Source: Candidatus Omnitrophota bacterium (GTDB taxonomy: Bacteria; Omnitrophota; Omnitrophia; Omnitrophales; JACROU01). From it: DNA of 64,000 nt. Where the stretch lies: assembly GCA_029261035.1 (NCBI GenBank), contig JAJDCD010000023.1, forward strand, positions 164,501-228,500, in the 5' to 3' direction. The notes under the pieces were generated by a model, which saw only the letters and a program-made list of their open reading frames with translations, made no database searches and had not been told where the DNA came from. Both the position numbers and the translations under genes were made by a program. The stretch's first letter is position 1. Every line of letters begins with the position of its first letter. Shown here in pieces: positions 25,437 through 32,966 of this stretch.

Positions 25437-26620
25437 TGAAAATAGCTATTCTTTCACGCGGCGCTGACCTCTACAGCACAAAACGATTAAAAGAAGAAGC
25501 AAAGAAAAGAGACCATAACGTCAAAATTCTTAACACGCTTAAGTTTGCCATTCATGTCGAACAAGGTAAGCCAAATTTAAGTTATAAAAATAAATCTTTG
25601 TCTTCGTATGATGCCGTTATACCCCGCATTGGAGCTTCGATTACTTTTTTTGGAACGGCTGTCGTCCGCCAATTCGAACAAATGGGAGTGTTTTGCTTAA
25701 ATTCATCAAAAGCAATCGTTAATTCTCGAGATAAGCTGCATGCTATTCAGTTACTCAGTCGTCATAAAATTGGCTTTCCTCTCACCTGCTTCGTTCGCGA
25801 TAATGATGCCATTATTTCCGGCATTGAATCAGTTGGACACGGCGACCCTGTTGTTATTAAGCTACTTGAAGGAACTCAAGGGATTGGCGTAATTTTAGCT
25901 GATACAAAGAAAGTGGCAGAAGCCATTGTAGAAACACTTCAAAGCGCAAAGCAAAATGTATTAATTCAGCAATTTGTTAAAGAAAGCAGAGGAACAGATA
26001 TTAGAGCTTTTGTGGTAGGTGGAAGAGTTGTTGCAGCAATGAGAAGAAAAGCCTCTGGCGATGAATTTAGAAGTAATGTTCATCGCGGCGGAAACATTGA
26101 AGCTGTAACCTTAACTCCAGAATATGAAGAAGCCGCCCTTTACGCTGCTCAAATCATCGGACTTAATGTTGCGGGTGTGGATATGCTCGAAGGAAAAAAT
26201 GGACCTATGATTATGGAAGTAAATTCCTCTCCAGGTTTAGAGGGCATCGAAACAGCAACAAAGGCCAATGTAGCAGGTGCCATCATAGAATATATGGAGC
26301 AACAAGTTTTATTCCCAGAAATAGATATTCGACAAAGACTCACGCTTAAAAGTGGGTATGGAGTTGCAGAGCTGCCCATACATCCACAGTCTGAGTTACA
26401 AAACAAAACAGTCAAAACCTCTGGACTAAGAGAAAGAGATGTTTTGGTGCTTAGTATTACAAGAGAAAGCATTACGATCCCAAATCCAAAAGGAGAAAGA
26501 GAGATTCTTTCTGGAGATCTTCTATTGTGTTACGGAAAACTAGACACTTTAAGAAACCTTTATCCATTGATTGAAGCTAAGAAAAAAAGCAAAAAGAAAA
26601 AAGCAGGTAAGGATGAGTAA
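25436..26620 (+). CDS. RimK-type ATP-grasp ligase with C-terminal RCK_C domain
   Basis: 394 residues from the ATG at 25436 with GGGGAAAA before it. N-terminal pre-ATP-grasp domain (MKIAILSRGADLYSTKRL), ATP-grasp core with LLEGTQGIGVILAD, GTDIRAFVVGGRVVAAMRRKA, and MIMEVNSSPGLEGIE (metal-binding residues), about 95-290. RimK ligases add glutamate to proteins or small molecules. An added 310-385 segment (LPIHPQSELQNKTVKTSGL, VLVLSITRESITIPNPKGE, LSGDLLLCYGKLDTLRNL) has the RCK_C (TrkA-C) pattern, and the chain ends in a Lys-rich tail. The RCK_C could be a ligand sensor. Confidence 0.87.
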   Translation: MKIAILSRGADLYSTKRLKEEAKKRDHNVKILNTLKFAIHVEQGKPNLSYKNKSLSSYDAVIPRIGASITFFGTAVVRQFEQMGVFCLNSSKAIVNSRDKLHAIQLLSRHKIGFPLTCFVRDNDAIISGIESVGHGDPVVIKLLEGTQGIGVILADTKKVAEAIVETLQSAKQNVLIQQFVKESRGTDIRAFVVGGRVVAAMRRKASGDEFRSNVHRGGNIEAVTLTPEYEEAALYAAQIIGLNVAGVDMLEGKNGPMIMEVNSSPGLEGIETATKANVAGAIIEYMEQQVLFPEIDIRQRLTLKSGYGVAELPIHPQSELQNKTVKTSGLRERDVLVLSITRESITIPNPKGEREILSGDLLLCYGKLDTLRNLYPLIEAKKKSKKKKAGKDE

Positions 26621-27674
26621 AAAAAATTTAATTATCGGAGACCAAGCAATTGCTCCTGGAGAAACCAAAGACATTGCATTAAAAGTAAGTGAAACTTACG
26701 CCGGAACTGCTGTAAACTTACCTGTCCGAGTGATTCGCTCTAAAAAAAAGGGGCCTATCGTTTTTCTTACAGGAGCCGTACACGGCGATGAATTAAATGG
26801 AGCTGGAATCGTCCGGGAAATTATGTTTAATGCTCCCTCCCTAAACAATGGAACTTTAATTTGTATTCCCGTTGTAAATATTTTTGGGTTTGAAAATCAC
26901 ACGCGCTACCTTCCAGACAGAAGAGATTTAAATCGATGTTTTCCCGGCGATACAAGCGGAAGTTTAGCTTTTAGGCTTGCTCGCGTTCTTTATGATGAAA
27001 TTATTTCAAAAAGTGACTACGGAATCGATCTCCACACAGCCTCAGTTCACAAAACAAACTTTCCACATCTTCGAATTGACACTAAAGTTTCTGGTTTAAA
27101 AGAATTAGCTTTAGCTTTTGGTTGCGAGATTATTCTTAACAAAAAAGCACCTTTAAATTCTTTAAGAGGAATTGCCAGTCAAAATGGATGTCCGACATTG
27201 CTTTACGAAGCAGGTGAAGTTTATAAATTCGAGCCCGGCGCCATAAAATTAGGTGTTCGAGGAGTTCTGAATGTATTAAGTAAGCTAGATATGATTACTC
27301 TAAAAAGAATAAAGCCAGCCTATCAAACGATTGTCAAAAAAACAACATGGCTTCGTTCAGAAGTTGGAGGGCTTATTCATTTCCATGTTCATCCAGGAGA
27401 TATTATAAAAAAAGGAAGTAAAGTTGCTTCTTGTGAACGATTGTTTTCCCGGGAGACAGATACAATCATCTCTCCATACGATGGTATCATTTTAGGATTA
27501 ACTACCTTACCAGCAGCAAAACCAGGAGAGCCTATCTGTCACCTTGCTGTTCCTCAAAAACCTATTTCAGAAATTAAGACTGAAACAGAGGCTCAACCAA
27601 AGACTTTACACCGTAAAATCCAAGATGACCTTTCGACCAATATCAACATAAGAAAGTCTAAAAAAAGGACTTAA
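26613..27674 (+). CDS. succinylglutamate desuccinylase/aspartoacylase-family (M14-like) hydrolase
   Basis: 353 residues from ATG 26613 (AGGTAAGG just upstream), overlapping the RimK end by 8 bp. Zinc-site motif GAVHGDELNG (His and Glu), RDLNRCFPGD and GIDLHTASVHK (third ligand His) are all present, and the C-terminal beta domain (residues about 250-330) resembles biotinyl-like folds of AstE/AspA proteins. It would hydrolyse an amide of an acylated amino acid, so with RimB and RimK it forms a make-and-break operon for glutamyl- or acyl-amide links. Substrate unknown. Confidence 0.82.
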   Translation: MSKKNLIIGDQAIAPGETKDIALKVSETYAGTAVNLPVRVIRSKKKGPIVFLTGAVHGDELNGAGIVREIMFNAPSLNNGTLICIPVVNIFGFENHTRYLPDRRDLNRCFPGDTSGSLAFRLARVLYDEIISKSDYGIDLHTASVHKTNFPHLRIDTKVSGLKELALAFGCEIILNKKAPLNSLRGIASQNGCPTLLYEAGEVYKFEPGAIKLGVRGVLNVLSKLDMITLKRIKPAYQTIVKKTTWLRSEVGGLIHFHVHPGDIIKKGSKVASCERLFSRETDTIISPYDGIILGLTTLPAAKPGEPICHLAVPQKPISEIKTETEAQPKTLHRKIQDDLSTNINIRKSKKRT

Positions 27675-27898
27675 ACAACAACCGTATCCGCTAGATCGTT
27701 GTAATCCGGTTCTGGGATATCATCACTTTCGATAGGGCCTCCAGGAGCTTGACCCTCTGGCGTTTCATTCTCAAGACTTGGAGAATAAACGGTTAAATCC
27801 TCATCATTATCTCCGATAGACACCTAAGAAAAAGCTGCTGTTAAGTTCCCAAAAGAAAAAATAGAAACCAAAACAAAAAGCATTAAAAATAATCTCAT
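27671..27898 (-). pseudogene. small secreted protein with an in-frame TAG after the signal peptide
   Basis: A perfect TAAGGAGG lies before the ATG at 27898. The frame reads a 24-residue signal peptide (MRLFLMLFVLVSIFSFGN, then LTAAFS), a TAG at codon 25, then 50 acidic residues (VSIGDNDEDLTVYSPSLE onwards, ending LADTVVV) to a TAA. The frame is otherwise clean, so it is either a recent nonsense mutation, a sequencing error, or a site of readthrough. It resembles the small secreted proteins at 10.6-11.6 kb in style. Its end overlaps the aspartoacylase stop. Confidence 0.65.
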
Positions 27899-28002
27899 AA
27901 ATACCTCCTTATTTTAAACGGTCACGTTTAATAAAGTGGCGGACCCGCCCGCTTCTCGTGGCGGGCAAGACCTTGGTCTTTACTTTTCTTTATTTTCTAA
28001 TC

Positions 28003-28090
28003 TGGCGGAGGGAGTAGGATTCGAACCCACGAGAGCTTGCGCCCTAACGGTTTTCAAGACCGCCGCATTCGGCCACTCTGCCATCCCTCC
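28003..28090 (-). tRNA. tRNA-Ser(TGA)
   Basis: The reverse strand gives an 88-nt serine tRNA: acceptor GGAGGGA pairs with TCCCTCC-type 3' strand, CCA is encoded (plus-strand TGG 28003-28005), the anticodon loop CTTGAAA gives anticodon TGA, the variable arm is long, and GGTTCGAATCC is intact. Confidence 0.93.
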
Positions 28091-28100
28091 GTATATTTTA

Positions 28101-28122
28101 TGGCGCGCCCGTGAGGATTCGA
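28101..28122 (-). repeat. 3' fragment of tRNA-Arg (CCA end and part of T arm)
   Basis: These 22 bp are identical to the first 22 bp of the intact tRNA-Arg at 28249-28270, and the match stops within the T loop. The 126 bp between the two copies contain no gene. Together with the 5' half copies at 30801 and 32708 it shows repeated recombination at this tRNA. Confidence 0.75.
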
Positions 28123-28248
28123 CTACTGCAGTCAAGTCGTCGTGACTTTCCTTGCGTAGTCTCGCCTCAGATTACTGACGCTCACTATCCTGTTCGCTTT
28201 TCCTCCCGATGGGTCGGCGCAATCTTCGTATCGAATCCCAAAGGAAAG

Positions 28249-28325
28249 TGGCGCGCCCGTGAGGATTCGAACCTCAAACCTCCTGATCCGTAGTCAAGTG
28301 CTCTATCCAATTGAGCCACGGGCGC
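28249..28325 (-). tRNA. tRNA-Arg(ACG)
   Basis: 77 nt on the reverse strand: acceptor GCGCCCG pairs with CGGGCGC, CCA is encoded, D-loop is AATTGGATAGA, anticodon loop CTACGGA gives ACG (A34 a substrate of TadA), T-loop GGTTCGAATCC is intact. It is the only full copy; partial copies lie on both sides. Confidence 0.95.
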
Positions 28326-28379
28326 ATAAGGGCACATAATATACCAGATTTTATGAGATATCCCAAATGAGTTTTATAA

Positions 28380-29211
28380 GGGACAGTCCCCTAGGGGGAC
28401 AGGTCATTTTAATTTTTCTTGTTCCCCTAATACAAACATGGGTGTTCCTATATAAGGTCCTTTTTCTATATTAAGTCCTTCGGTAAGGGTTATAGTCTCT
28501 TCATAGCAAGGGGCATCATAATCAGCAATTAATTCGTCTTTTTCTCCTAAAAAATAATGTTTACTTGAGCTATACTTCCAACCCTCTGGGCTTGATACCA
28601 TTCCAGCCTTAACAGGATTCATCTCAACATAGAGACCACATGCGTATAAGTATTTCTCATTTTCGATAAGTTGACTACCAAACCGCCCCCACCAAATAGG
28701 GCCTTTATGACTATATTTATTTTGAAACCACTCTGCATATTTTTGTTTGATCTCTTTTAACCCTGAAGAAAATTCTTCTAATTTGTTTGGAGACAGAATT
28801 AAATGAAAGTGTGTATTCATTAAGCAATAATGAAATATTCTATAGCATTTCTTTCTTTTAGTGTTTAGTAAGAGCGCTTTAAAAACTTCAAAATCTTGTT
28901 CATCTTTAAAAACATTTCTTTTCTCTAATGCTCTGGAATATACATGAGTGTAACAACCATCATATAAAAAAGACCCTCTACTTCTTCTAGGCATAAAAAT
29001 ACCCTCCTTTATCTGTTTAAATATTGGAGGGTAAATCGTGTCTACTTTCTGGAATTATTTCCTCGGCAATAAGCCCACTATCCTAGCGGGTTTTTCCGAT
29101 CTTTCCGCTCGTCAACCCACGTGTAATTAAACGTAAGAAGATTTCGCAACCCAATTTTCCTTACATTCTATCACATCCTGCTATCAACCTGTCCCCCTAG
29201 GGGACTGTCCC
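28380..29211. mobile_element. RAYT element with perfect 24-bp terminal inverted repeats
   Basis: Positions 28380-28403 and 29188-29211 are exact reverse complements over 24 bp (start GGGACAGTCCCC, then TAGGGGGACAGG). The left repeat abuts the transposase stop codon at 28404. The right end leaves about 190 bp upstream of the transposase start. It lies just right of tRNA-Arg. Solo copies of the GGGACAGTCCC core occur at 21399-21432. Confidence 0.8.
28404..28994 (-). CDS. REP-associated tyrosine transposase (RAYT, IS200-like TnpA_REP)
   Basis: 196 residues. THFHLIL (about 61-67) supplies the His-hydrophobic-His metal site, CGLYVEMNPVKAGMV the catalytic Tyr region (about 128-142), and the N-terminal YTHVYSRALEKRNVFKDEQDF is typical of RAYTs. 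These enzymes nick single-stranded REP DNA. Here the flanking perfect palindromic repeats are presumably its substrates. Length and motifs look intact, so it may be active. Confidence 0.9.
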   Translation of the reverse strand: MPRRSRGSFLYDGCYTHVYSRALEKRNVFKDEQDFEVFKALLLNTKRKKCYRIFHYCLMNTHFHLILSPNKLEEFSSGLKEIKQKYAEWFQNKYSHKGPIWWGRFGSQLIENEKYLYACGLYVEMNPVKAGMVSSPEGWKYSSSKHYFLGEKDELIADYDAPCYEETITLTEGLNIEKGPYIGTPMFVLGEQEKLK

Positions 29212-29361
29212 TTGGTTTGAGATGGCAAGCGCTTTAGCCTGTTCGTGAACATTCTTAGACTTTACATTTCATTTCTCTATCAATATCAAGTAATATTACT
29301 GTGAGGCCCAGGTCAAAACACACCTGGCACTTGTGGTAACGGCACCTAATATTTTTACATA
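29188..29361. repeat. right RAYT terminal repeat and REP-like remnants
   Basis: After the right inverted repeat (29188-29211) comes a 150-bp stretch without a gene, carrying CACACCTGGCACTTGTGG and GGCACC near 29320-29345. These resemble the CCTGGCAC-type palindromes at 30900 and 39928. They are probably decayed REP units. Confidence 0.45.
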
Positions 29362-29775
29362 TCACAAATCTTCTGGAATCATAGACTTCACACCTTCCTC
29401 TAATTGAAAATAATAATCTCCAAATTCTTTCACGTTATCTAGCCCCAGTTTTGCATATTCGTAATGAACATAATGAATAACAAATATTCTAAAATTCAAT
29501 TCCTTCTTCGCCTCTCCAGCCTGCTCTTTAGCCGTTTTCAAGACTTCTTTAATGTCATAATCCTCATACGAAGGTCTACACTTTGCTGCATTAAAATAAA
29601 GGTCTTCTTTTGACATATTGGGGTTATTTCTTTTAATCTCCCGATATGATCTAAGTTGTGCGCGAGCAAACTCCTTTCCATATTTTATTGGGTCACTTAG
29701 CTTTACAAGCCTAAGCACCCACCAAACAAGAAGGCTTACAACAACCAACAGAACTATCAGAATTGTTATGCTCAT
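29362..29775 (-). CDS. hypothetical membrane-anchored protein, island cargo (unit 1)
   Basis: 137 residues: one N-terminal membrane helix (about 3-22), then a soluble alpha-helical domain rich in charged residues (KLSDPIKYGKEFARAQLRSY, MSKEDLYFNAAKCRPSYED). AGGAAGAGAAAG lies before the start. No family recognised. It is one of three left-pointing genes between the RAYT element and the second tRNA-Arg fragment. Like the 274-residue protein of unit 2, it is an N-anchored helical protein, but no clear sequence match is seen. Confidence 0.45.
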   Translation of the reverse strand: MSITILIVLLVVVSLLVWWVLRLVKLSDPIKYGKEFARAQLRSYREIKRNNPNMSKEDLYFNAAKCRPSYEDYDIKEVLKTAKEQAGEAKKELNFRIFVIHYVHYEYAKLGLDNVKEFGDYYFQLEEGVKSMIPEDL

Positions 29776-29833
29776 CTTTCTCTTCCTCCATTAATTAGGA
29801 TTATAGAGTAATCCCTAACTATACCTCTTGTTT

Positions 29834-30091
29834 TCATTTCTTTTTATTTCCAACTAAAAAAAATATTAGCCCTGAAATTATAGTAATAACAAATATTTCA
29901 ATGATTAATCTATCCATATCTATATCTAGCATTCTACCGAGATCAGAATTATCAAAAAGATTTTTCCTTCCGTCATACCTAACAGCTTTTTCATTAATAA
30001 TTATCTCAGCAGGAAGATAAAATAAGCATAAACAGGTGGCTATCGTTGTATAAATAATCATAACTAATTTCTGAATTTTATTTATAATCAT
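29834..30091 (-). CDS. hypothetical two-helix membrane protein, island cargo (unit 1)
   Basis: 85 residues: helices at about 8-27 and 60-78 with a polar loop (NEKAVRYDGRKNLFDNSDLG) between, and a KKK end. No family recognised. It lies between the 137- and 120-residue genes of the same direction, with gaps of 58 and 42 bp, so one transcript is likely. There is no counterpart in unit 2. Confidence 0.4.
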   Translation of the reverse strand: MIINKIQKLVMIIYTTIATCLCLFYLPAEIIINEKAVRYDGRKNLFDNSDLGRMLDIDMDRLIIEIFVITIISGLIFFLVGNKKK

Positions 30092-30133
30092 TGTCTCTCT
30101 CTTATATTTTTCTACATTATCCTAACATATCCT

Positions 30134-30496
30134 CTAGTTAAAACTATGTGGCGTAATCAACCATAGAAAAAAAATATTAATGCATAGTAAAATTACTAAA
30201 CTTAAAAAAAAGGCTTTTTGCTTTGAGGATAGTTGAAATACTTGAAATAAAGCAAAATTAGTTATTAGATTCGATAAAATAACGACAAGCGGAGTAAGCC
30301 AAAGAAGATGTAATTTGTTCATGCCAGAATAATGAAAAGACCATCCAATAAGAACAAAAAAGACAATTGTGCTATTAACAGTTGCTAAACTTATACCTTT
30401 TCCTTGATTATAATATGTCCAACAGCCAAACGCCCAACCAATAGCAACAAAACATAACACACCAAAGACTATCCATTCAAAGATAGAAGTAATCAT
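30134..30496 (-). CDS. four-helix membrane protein, copy 1 of duplicated island gene
   Basis: 120 residues, four membrane helices (about 6-24, 38-55, 62-82, 92-113). It differs from the copy at 32054-32416 at only 7 of 120 positions. It is the first gene of its unit and is preceded on the right by the shared spacer. Function unknown. Because the copy is kept while neighbouring cargo differs, it may be the module core, for example an immunity or maintenance gene; that is speculation. Confidence 0.55.
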   Translation of the reverse strand: MITSIFEWIVFGVLCFVAIGWAFGCWTYYNQGKGISLATVNSTIVFFVLIGWSFHYSGMNKLHLLWLTPLVVILSNLITNFALFQVFQLSSKQKAFFLSLVILLCINIFFLWLITPHSFN

Positions 30497-30800
30497 AAAA
30501 TTATATCCTTTAAGTTCTTATGTAAATTCTAACACACCTCTAAATCATCGGACTTTTATTCAAGTCTATTGATAAACATACATAATGCCGTAAAAAAATT
30601 CACGGCGCTGTGAGAGCATGTCTAGGACTCCCAACACCCCCGCCCCCACCCCCGAATCGGGGACACATTGGGGTCACTTTTAGGGTAAAACAATAGGAAG
30701 TATCATGAAACAAGATGAACTAAGAAGGAAACGTTAACTCTATGTGGTGTAATGAATTATGAATGATAGTAAGGGGTTACGAGAAATCTCTAAGACCGTT

Positions 30801-30865
30801 CCGTAGTCAAGTGCTCTATCCAGTTGAGCCACGGGCGCATAAGGGCACATAATATACCAGATTTT
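30801..30865 (-). repeat. 5' half of tRNA-Arg plus upstream flank, copy 2
   Basis: 65 bp matching 28288-28352 with one difference. The match begins at CCGTAGT (within the anticodon loop), covers D arm and 5' acceptor strand, and continues into the flank AAGGGCACATAATATACC. The 3' half of the tRNA is absent, so no functional tRNA is made. This is the shape expected when recombination at the anticodon loop displaces the original 5' half. Confidence 0.8.
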
Positions 30866-31136
30866 GTCTCTTTTCCCAATGGGTTTTGATTGGGAGTGTC
30901 TCTAAGGTGCCTGGCACCTTGGGTAATTCAGCTTCATAATCATAAATGTAGACTATAGAAGAATCAATAACACCATCCTTCTCGATAGAGTTAAAACTTC
31001 TAATCATATTTTCTTCTTTTACCCAATCTGGAATCGGAGATAAAGATAGTTTTTCATCAAATGAGAATGTACTTGTAAGTAAATCTTTATCTATATAATA
31101 ATCTGGAAGAGGAAGAACTGTATTCCACTTAGCCAT
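30816..31136 (-). CDS. hypothetical protein whose 3' end runs into the tRNA-Arg copy (probably truncated)
   Basis: 106 residues. The first 75 or so (MAKWNTVLPLPDYYIDKDLL to AELPKVPGT) look like an ordinary soluble protein. The rest is translated from a CCTGGCAC palindrome at about 30900-30914, the tRNA upstream flank and the tRNA 5' half itself (ending YVPLCARGSTG). The original 3' end has therefore been lost at the module junction. No family recognised. Confidence 0.5.
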   Translation of the reverse strand: MAKWNTVLPLPDYYIDKDLLTSTFSFDEKLSLSPIPDWVKEENMIRSFNSIEKDGVIDSSIVYIYDYEAELPKVPGTLETLPIKTHWEKRQNLVYYVPLCARGSTG

Positions 31137-31199
31137 AATTACTCCTTCATCAACAAATAGCTATATTCCCATCGTTCTTGACCGCTGTGCAAGACCAAC

Positions 31200-32024
31200 T
31201 CATATATGGCCCTCTTTTATTTTTTGACGAATAAAAGCATTCATTGTAGTTACAGATTCAACCTCTGCTTTATTCAGGTTTGCTGCAGCCTGATTAATTC
31301 GGTACTTAAGGCAATAGGGCAATAGGGCATCTTCTCCTTGATGAGGGTCTTTTTCACGGGTTTCTGACTTGTAATAATAAAATGGGAAATACTTTCGGCA
31401 TTTCGCTGCAGCTTCCTTATCCGACAACCCGTCTTCATCCATATATTTTTTAAAAGCAGCCATCTTAAACACATTATCCTCTGCTTCAAACTTCGACACA
31501 TCTTGTACTGTAATACTAGAAAACCATTCAATGTCTTCCGGTTGGATGAGCTCTTCGTCCTCAGGATGAACTTTGGTATGCTTCGAACCAGCACAATCAA
31601 CTGGATACATTGTTTCCTTTATGTGCTCCAAAAGTAGTCTTAATAATTCTATATAATTATCCGAATTTGAGTTTTCTATCTTCTCTTCAACAACTGTAGT
31701 AATTTCAATGGAAGAAGGTCCGCTTCCAGCAGTCATAGCTTTAAAAAAAATTGATTCTATTTCTGATTCTATTTGATGTTGGAGAGCTTGAGTAGAGAGA
31801 TCAGGATACACCTTTTTTACTACATCCTCATACTCTTGTATAAACTTCTCTGCTGATTCTCGTTTTATCTTTTTAGGAACATATCCACGATTTTTAACAA
31901 ATAAAAGACTACTTATTGCCATGACAATCAAAAATCCAACAACAGCTCCCCCGAGCAATCCCCACAATCCCCAAAGAAACAAACCTATCACTGCAAATAT
32001 TCCAATTAAAACATATGGCACCAT
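31200..32024 (-). CDS. hypothetical membrane-anchored helical protein, island cargo (unit 2)
   Basis: 274 residues: two close membrane helices (about 3-20 and 24-44, Gly-rich GLWGLLGGAVVG) and a soluble, mostly helical domain. AEKFIQEYEDVVKKVYPDL and KYMDEDGLSDKEAAAKCRKYF are the more ordered-looking parts. AAGGAGAATTG lies before the start. No family recognised. It is flanked by the truncated 106-residue gene and copy 2 of the 120-residue gene, all in one direction. Confidence 0.45.
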   Translation of the reverse strand: MVPYVLIGIFAVIGLFLWGLWGLLGGAVVGFLIVMAISSLLFVKNRGYVPKKIKRESAEKFIQEYEDVVKKVYPDLSTQALQHQIESEIESIFFKAMTAGSGPSSIEITTVVEEKIENSNSDNYIELLRLLLEHIKETMYPVDCAGSKHTKVHPEDEELIQPEDIEWFSSITVQDVSKFEAEDNVFKMAAFKKYMDEDGLSDKEAAAKCRKYFPFYYYKSETREKDPHQGEDALLPYCLKYRINQAAANLNKAEVESVTTMNAFIRQKIKEGHI

Positions 32025-32053
32025 TTCAATTCTCCTTCTAAAAAATATATCCT

Positions 32054-32416
32054 CTAGTTAAAACTACGTGGAGTAATTAACCAGAGTAAAAAACAATTAA
32101 TGCATAGCAAAATTAGTAAACTTAAAAAAAAGGCTTTTTGCTTTGAGGATAGTTGAAATACTTGAAATAAAACAAAATTAGTTATTAGATTTGATAAAAT
32201 AACGACAAGTGGAGTAAGCCAAAGAAGATGTAATTTGTTCATGCCAGAATAATGAAAAGACCATCCAATAAGAACAAAAAAAATAATTGTGCTATTAACA
32301 GTTGCTAAACTTATACCTTTTCCTTGGTTATAATATGTCCAACAGCCAAACACCCAACCAATAGCAACAAAACACAATACACCAAAGACTATCCATTCAA
32401 AGATAGAAGTGATCAT
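32054..32416 (-). CDS. four-helix membrane protein, copy 2 of duplicated island gene
   Basis: 120 residues, 113 identical to the 30134-30496 protein; the differences are conservative (A22V, V45I, A82V, V101L and three near the C terminus). It begins its unit 30 bp before the 274-residue gene. Selection seems to have kept the protein while its spacers diverged. Confidence 0.55.
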   Translation of the reverse strand: MITSIFEWIVFGVLCFVAIGWVFGCWTYYNQGKGISLATVNSTIIFFVLIGWSFHYSGMNKLHLLWLTPLVVILSNLITNFVLFQVFQLSSKQKAFFLSLLILLCINCFLLWLITPRSFN

Positions 32417-32707
32417 AAAATTATATCCTTTAAGTTCTTATGTAAATTCTAACACACTTCTAAATCAACAGACTTTTATTCAAGTCTGTTGATAAACATA
32501 CAGAAATTCACGGCGTTGTGAAAGCATCTCTAGCACTCTCAACACCCCACACCCACACCCGAAACGGGGACACATTGGGGTCACTTTTAAGATAAAACAA
32601 GCCGTAACAGCATGTACTAAGCGGTAACAAGAAGCAAATTGTAAATTGTTATCAATAAAGGAGTTATCAATGATAGTAAGGGGTTACGAAGAATGCCCTA
32701 GACCGTT
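32417..32707. other. duplicated spacer without gene
   Basis: Counterpart of 30497-30800. Contains a short inverted repeat CAGACTTTTATTCAAGTCTG and a GGGGACACATTGGGGTCAC motif also present in copy 1. No ORF of credible length. It may hold the promoter of the 120-residue gene. Confidence 0.4.
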
Positions 32708-32772
32708 CCGTAGTCAAGTGCTCTATCCAATTGAGCCACGGGCGCATAAGGTCCAATAATATACCAGATTTT
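32708..32772 (-). repeat. 5' half of tRNA-Arg plus upstream flank, copy 3
   Basis: 65 bp matching 28288-28352 except for a few changes in the flank (AAGGTCCAATAAT). As in copy 2 the match starts at CCGTAGT and is preceded by GACCGTT rather than the native anticodon-stem sequence. It may be the original 5' half of the tRNA locus displaced to the right end of the island. Confidence 0.78.
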
Positions 32773-32831
32773 CTCTCTTTGCCCAATGGGTTTTGTTGTG
32801 AGCGTCTCTAAGGTGCTAATGTTAAAGCATT

Positions 32832-32956
32832 TGTCTTTCCCGCGAAGGCGGGAATCTAGTAGACAGAAGAGTCTTTGTTTAAAGCGAATAGATTAAGCCT
32901 GGATCCCCCCCGCCCAACAAGCTGGCGGGCAGGCGCCAATACATTCGGGGATGACA
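32832..32956. repeat. MITE-like inverted-repeat element beside the first giant gene
   Basis: About 125 bp with ends TGTCTTTCCCGC and TCGGGGATGACA and internal CCCGCGAAGGCGGG and GCCCAACAAGCTGGCGGGC hairpins. It belongs to the same class as 8121-8194. It ends 10 bp from the stop of the giant gene, where it might also act in termination. Confidence 0.5.
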
Positions 32957-32966
32957 ATGGAAGTAA

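Larger units (their letters stand above)
30134..30880. repeat. segmental duplication, copy 1 (partner 32054-32790)
   Basis: Contains the 120-residue gene, an approximately 300-bp spacer and a 65-bp tRNA-Arg 5' half with flank. The partner at 32054-32790 has the same order. Coding parts and the tRNA part are almost identical. Spacers are diverged with indels, but share CGGGGACACATTGGGGTCAC and AGTAAGGGGTTACGA. Confidence 0.75.

Noticed and set aside
27936-28293. Plus-strand ORFs over the tRNA-Ser and tRNA-Arg region
   Set aside because: They are translations of tRNA genes and their fragments, a well-known source of false ORFs.
31274-31600. 108-residue minus-strand ORF inside the 31200-32024 gene
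   Set aside because: Alternative frame of the longer ORF, with no ribosome site and no signal or domain features.
30497-32790. Possible CRISPR array
   Set aside because: The repeated blocks are a two-copy segmental duplication of about 740 bp, not short regularly spaced repeats; no cas genes are present.
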